NCBI GenBank assembly: GCA_022360105.1
Contig: JAKSDL010000598.1
Span: 1-8,470 of the forward strand
Source: Pseudomonadota bacterium
GTDB lineage: Bacteria; SAR324; XYD2-FULL-50-16; JAHJRI01
Length of the DNA: 8,470 nt
Direction of reading: 5' to 3'
Both the position numbers and the translations under genes were made by a program. A model generated the notes under the pieces. That model was not told the origin of the DNA and did not search any database. It saw nothing but the letters and a program-made list of their open reading frames with translations. Numbering within the stretch: the stretch's first letter is position 1; each line of letters opens with the position of its first letter. This document shows positions 6,960 through 8,470 of this stretch, piece by piece.

Positions 6960-7141
6960 GATTCCTTTAACTCTTTTAAAATTTCCTGACTCTTCTTTTT
7001 ATCCCGGAAGACTCTGTTTACAAAGGAAACTGCATTATCCCAATTGATGTAATCTCTCACATCGTGAGTCTTCCAAAATTCTCTTTCTTCTTCCTCACTT
7101 TTAAAATCCGGAAGTTTTTTATATTTGGATTTTTTTTTCAT
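6950..7141 (-). CDS. Small protein with CopG/BrnA-antitoxin-like N-terminus
   Basis: This 63-residue, highly charged protein contains the segment LPDFKSEEEEREFWKTHD followed by VRDYINW (10-34). That resembles the conserved opening of the CopG/BrnA antitoxin family (P-x-F-x-S-E-x-E-E-x-x-F-W-x-T-H-D). Full members continue into a ribbon-helix-helix DNA-binding segment with a strand such as K-T-I-S-x-R-L-P. Here the tail (FRDKKKSQEILKELKESQK) is lysine-rich helix with no such strand. No BrnT-like toxin lies beside it. It starts 14 bp after the stop of the CheZ-like gene on the same strand, so it is probably the second gene of that transcript, with only a weak ribosome site (TTTAAAG). The stop is TAG at 6952-6950, inside the enoyl-CoA hydratase remnant. 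It could be an orphan antitoxin, a truncated one, or an unrelated small protein that keeps this motif. Confidence 0.65.
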   Translation of the reverse strand: MKKKSKYKKLPDFKSEEEEREFWKTHDVRDYINWDNAVSFVNRVFRDKKKSQEILKELKESQK

Positions 7142-7155
7142 TTTTTGCTTTAAAT

Positions 7156-8184
7156 CTATAATCCAAGGTTCGCAAGCAAGTCGTCCACATCTCCCTGACT
7201 ATCCATGCGCTTTTTATCCTGAGTGCCGTAGCCCTGTTGCAATAAGTTATCTTCTTCCAGGGCGTTGATATTCAGTTTTAATTTTTTAGCGACGGTCAAT
7301 AATTGATCGTGGAAGCTTTGTACTGTGGGGATTATTTTCGTTAGTTGCTGTCCAATTCGGTCCTGAATTCCTTGCGAGTCGTTCAGTTTCATGTTCAGGC
7401 TTTCCAAATCACCAAGTTTTCCTGAGACTGATTCGAGTCCGGAAATCAATACGTCTGATGCTCCTGCGAACTCTTTCATTTTGCCTATGCTTTCATTGAT
7501 CGAGTCAATCAGGTTGAAAATTTCATCAACAATTTCAAGAACATTATGAGTATTGACTTCGGTCTCATTAATGATATTTTCCATCCGTCCCAGGGTGCTG
7601 CTAATGTTTTCGGTCCTGGACTCCCTTAAAGTGTCTTCGAGTTCCTGGGTGGAAACCAAAAAGTGATTAACAATCCCTTTGAGATTATCAATGATATCTC
7701 CTTCTTCCGATTCGATCCCTTCAGCTTTCAGTAGCTTGGCATAAACCTCTTTTATGGACATCAGTCGTTTTTGGGTGATGATGGCAACATCCCTTTGATC
7801 CTGAGTGATAACACCCTGTTGAAGGAGAAATGAACCAAACTCTGCTTCGGCTGGTTTAACCCCAAGCATTTCATCCCGAGTGGTTTCATCAATTGCCTTT
7901 TGGTGAATCAAGGTGTCTCCAAAAAATTCTACGGCAGGCACTCGAAGATAGGTTTGAACGGTTTTCACTCCTAATTCCAGCCGCTTCTCAATGTCCAGAT
8001 CTTTGGTAAGGGCATCTGCAACCGTATTTATCAAAGGAGCCAAATGACTGGGACTGTTCTCCATTTCATCAGATAGACAATGCTCCATAAAAAGTCGCGC
8101 CGCTGCACTCACACGTAACTCAGGCTCAAGTTCATTTAGTAAATTATCACAAGAGTTTAAAGTACTATTAAAATCTTTGCTCAT
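7156..8184 (-). CDS. CheZ-like CheY-P phosphatase with an N-terminal MshEN-like region
   Basis: This is a cytoplasmic, mostly helical protein of 342 residues. The C-terminal half resembles chemotaxis phosphatase CheZ. A long helical hairpin runs from about 185 to 305. One arm carries TLGRMENIINETE (197-209), comparable to the R-L-x-Y-V-x-x-M-T-x-x-A-A segment of CheZ. The other carries GIQDRIGQQL (272-281), giving the active-site spacing D275-x3-Q279, equivalent to Asp143/Gln147 of E. coli CheZ. The last residues, SQGDVDDLLANLGL (329-342), closely match the CheY-binding tail of E. coli CheZ. CheZ is about 214 residues, so roughly 170 extra residues precede the domain. These include two repeats, FFGDTLIHQKAID (87-99) and FGSFLLQQGVITQDQ (116-130), similar to MshEN/GspE-N segments. 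The start ATG at 8184 has AGAAGGG just upstream. No other chemotaxis gene is in view. The phosphatase role is a strong inference; the role of the N-terminus is unknown. Confidence 0.8.
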   Translation of the reverse strand: MSKDFNSTLNSCDNLLNELEPELRVSAAARLFMEHCLSDEMENSPSHLAPLINTVADALTKDLDIEKRLELGVKTVQTYLRVPAVEFFGDTLIHQKAIDETTRDEMLGVKPAEAEFGSFLLQQGVITQDQRDVAIITQKRLMSIKEVYAKLLKAEGIESEEGDIIDNLKGIVNHFLVSTQELEDTLRESRTENISSTLGRMENIINETEVNTHNVLEIVDEIFNLIDSINESIGKMKEFAGASDVLISGLESVSGKLGDLESLNMKLNDSQGIQDRIGQQLTKIIPTVQSFHDQLLTVAKKLKLNINALEEDNLLQQGYGTQDKKRMDSQGDVDDLLANLGL

Positions 8185-8296
8185 TTTCCCTTCTAATTTG
8201 ATAATTCAGAATTCCCAAACAAAAAGAAACCAAACCAATATTGATGATAAACCTAACACTGCAAATGAGTCGTTTCAGCAACTCAGTTAATTATCT

Positions 8297-8326
8297 ATTA
8301 TAATCATAATTTGTCGTACCTGGAAA
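8297..8326 (-). promoter_or_regulatory. Possible promoter of the CheZ-like gene
   Basis: Read on the minus strand, TTTCCA (plus 8321-8326) and a perfect TATAAT (plus 8297-8302) are separated by 18 bp, about 115 bp upstream of the start at 8184. The -35 is weak and lies inside the inverted repeat at 8314-8339. The surrounding sequence is AT-rich, which makes a chance TATAAT likely. It is the best candidate in the 166-bp spacer. Confidence 0.35.
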
Positions 8327-8339
8327 GTTCCAGGTACGA
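8314..8339 (-). terminator. Perfect 12-bp inverted repeat, probable terminator or processing hairpin
   Basis: TCGTACCTGGAA at 8314-8325 and its exact reverse complement TTCCAGGTACGA at 8328-8339 are separated by AG, forming a strong hairpin (in practice an 11-bp stem with a 4-nt loop). It begins 11 bp after the TAG stop of the minus-strand gene at 8351, the expected place for its terminator. No clear T-run follows on the minus strand (next bases ACAAATTATGATTATAAT), so a canonical intrinsic terminator is not proven. It could also be a protein-binding palindrome acting on the CheZ-like gene. Confidence 0.5.
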
Positions 8340-8350
8340 AGATATGTCAT

Positions 8351-8470
8351 CTAATAATTATAATCACCTTCAGGTTCGGGGAGGAGGTCTGGATTGATTT
8401 CGATTGGCATAGTCAGCAGGGCCTGGGAGAGAGTTTTGCCCTGGTTGTCCAGGAGCAGGGAAACAGTCCC
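8351..8470 (-). CDS. Unrecognised protein, C-terminal fragment (enters from the window edge)
   Basis: On the minus strand an open frame enters at the window edge and ends with TAG at 8353-8351, giving 39 residues. It includes SLLLDNQGKTLSQALLTMP and ends PDLLPEPEGDYNY. The frame uses leucine codon CTG and other GC-rich codons heavily and is more GC-rich than the DNA just downstream, as coding sequence should be. The acidic, proline-containing tail suggests an exposed C-terminus. I do not recognise the family. It lies on the same strand as the CheZ-like gene, with 166 bp and a strong hairpin between them, so it is probably a separate transcript. Confidence 0.6.
   Translation of the reverse strand, partial: GTVSLLLDNQGKTLSQALLTMPIEINPDLLPEPEGDYNY

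Noticed and set aside
6950..8184. Toxin-antitoxin operon
   Set aside because: The small protein has an antitoxin-like N-terminus, but its neighbour is a 342-residue CheZ-like protein, not a toxin, and no BrnT-like frame occurs nearby on either strand.
6936..8231. 11-bp direct repeat AAAAAGAAACC at 6936-6946 and 8221-8231 flanking the CheZ-like/antitoxin-like pair
   Set aside because: Tempting as an insertion target duplication, but several exact 11-mers are expected by chance in 8.5 kb. The sequence is A-rich, and the enoyl-CoA hydratase frame does not resume after the second copy.
1..8470. CRISPR arrays, tRNA or rRNA genes, transposase genes
   Set aside because: I saw no regularly spaced repeats, no tRNA-like arm pattern with a conserved T-loop, no rRNA sequence and no transposase-like protein in the window.

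Overview
The window reads as chromosomal DNA of a Gram-negative-type bacterium. It has an exported substrate-binding protein without a lipobox, a CheZ-type chemotaxis phosphatase, ATG/TTG starts and moderate AT richness. The universal stress protein, SpeD and CheZ-like proteins look like those of Deltaproteobacteria- or Nitrospinota-like lineages, but that placement is an impression and not a result.

Layout. Positions 1-149 hold the N-terminal end of an unrecognised minus-strand gene. After a 341-bp non-coding stretch comes a single-domain universal stress protein (491-886, +). It converges on speD, S-adenosylmethionine decarboxylase (922-1365, -). A 348-bp divergent spacer follows, with two inverted repeats and a good sigma70-type promoter. 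That promoter opens a five-gene ABC transporter operon of the peptide/nickel (Dpp/Opp) type: binding protein (1714-3273), two permeases (3290-4210, 4212-5024) and two ATPases (5021-5818, 5819-6844). The genes are very tightly packed: gaps of 16, 1 and 0 bp and one ATGA overlap. Just behind the operon (6867-6959) lies a 30-codon stump that reads as the N-terminus of an enoyl-CoA hydratase and then stops, evidently a gene remnant at a rearrangement junction.

From the junction onward the coding strand switches. Two minus-strand genes, probably one transcript, run from 8184 to 6950. The first encodes a 342-residue protein with a CheZ phosphatase domain at the C-terminus (DxxxQ active-site pattern, CheY-binding-like tail) and an N-terminal part with two repeats resembling MshEN/GspE-N segments. 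The second encodes a 63-residue protein with the N-terminal signature of CopG/BrnA-type antitoxins, but no ribbon-helix-helix segment and no toxin partner. Upstream of them, a perfect 12-bp inverted repeat separates the pair from the C-terminal end of another unrecognised minus-strand gene (8351-8470).

How the parts work together. The five transporter genes form a complete importer: periplasmic capture, a two-subunit membrane channel and a heterodimeric ATPase. The second ATPase carries the C-terminal four-cysteine region and the first lacks it. SpeD supplies decarboxylated S-adenosylmethionine for spermidine synthesis, but no spermidine synthase is in view. The most unusual item is the CheZ-like fusion protein. 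It suggests CheY-P dephosphorylation coupled to another N-terminal sensing or binding module.
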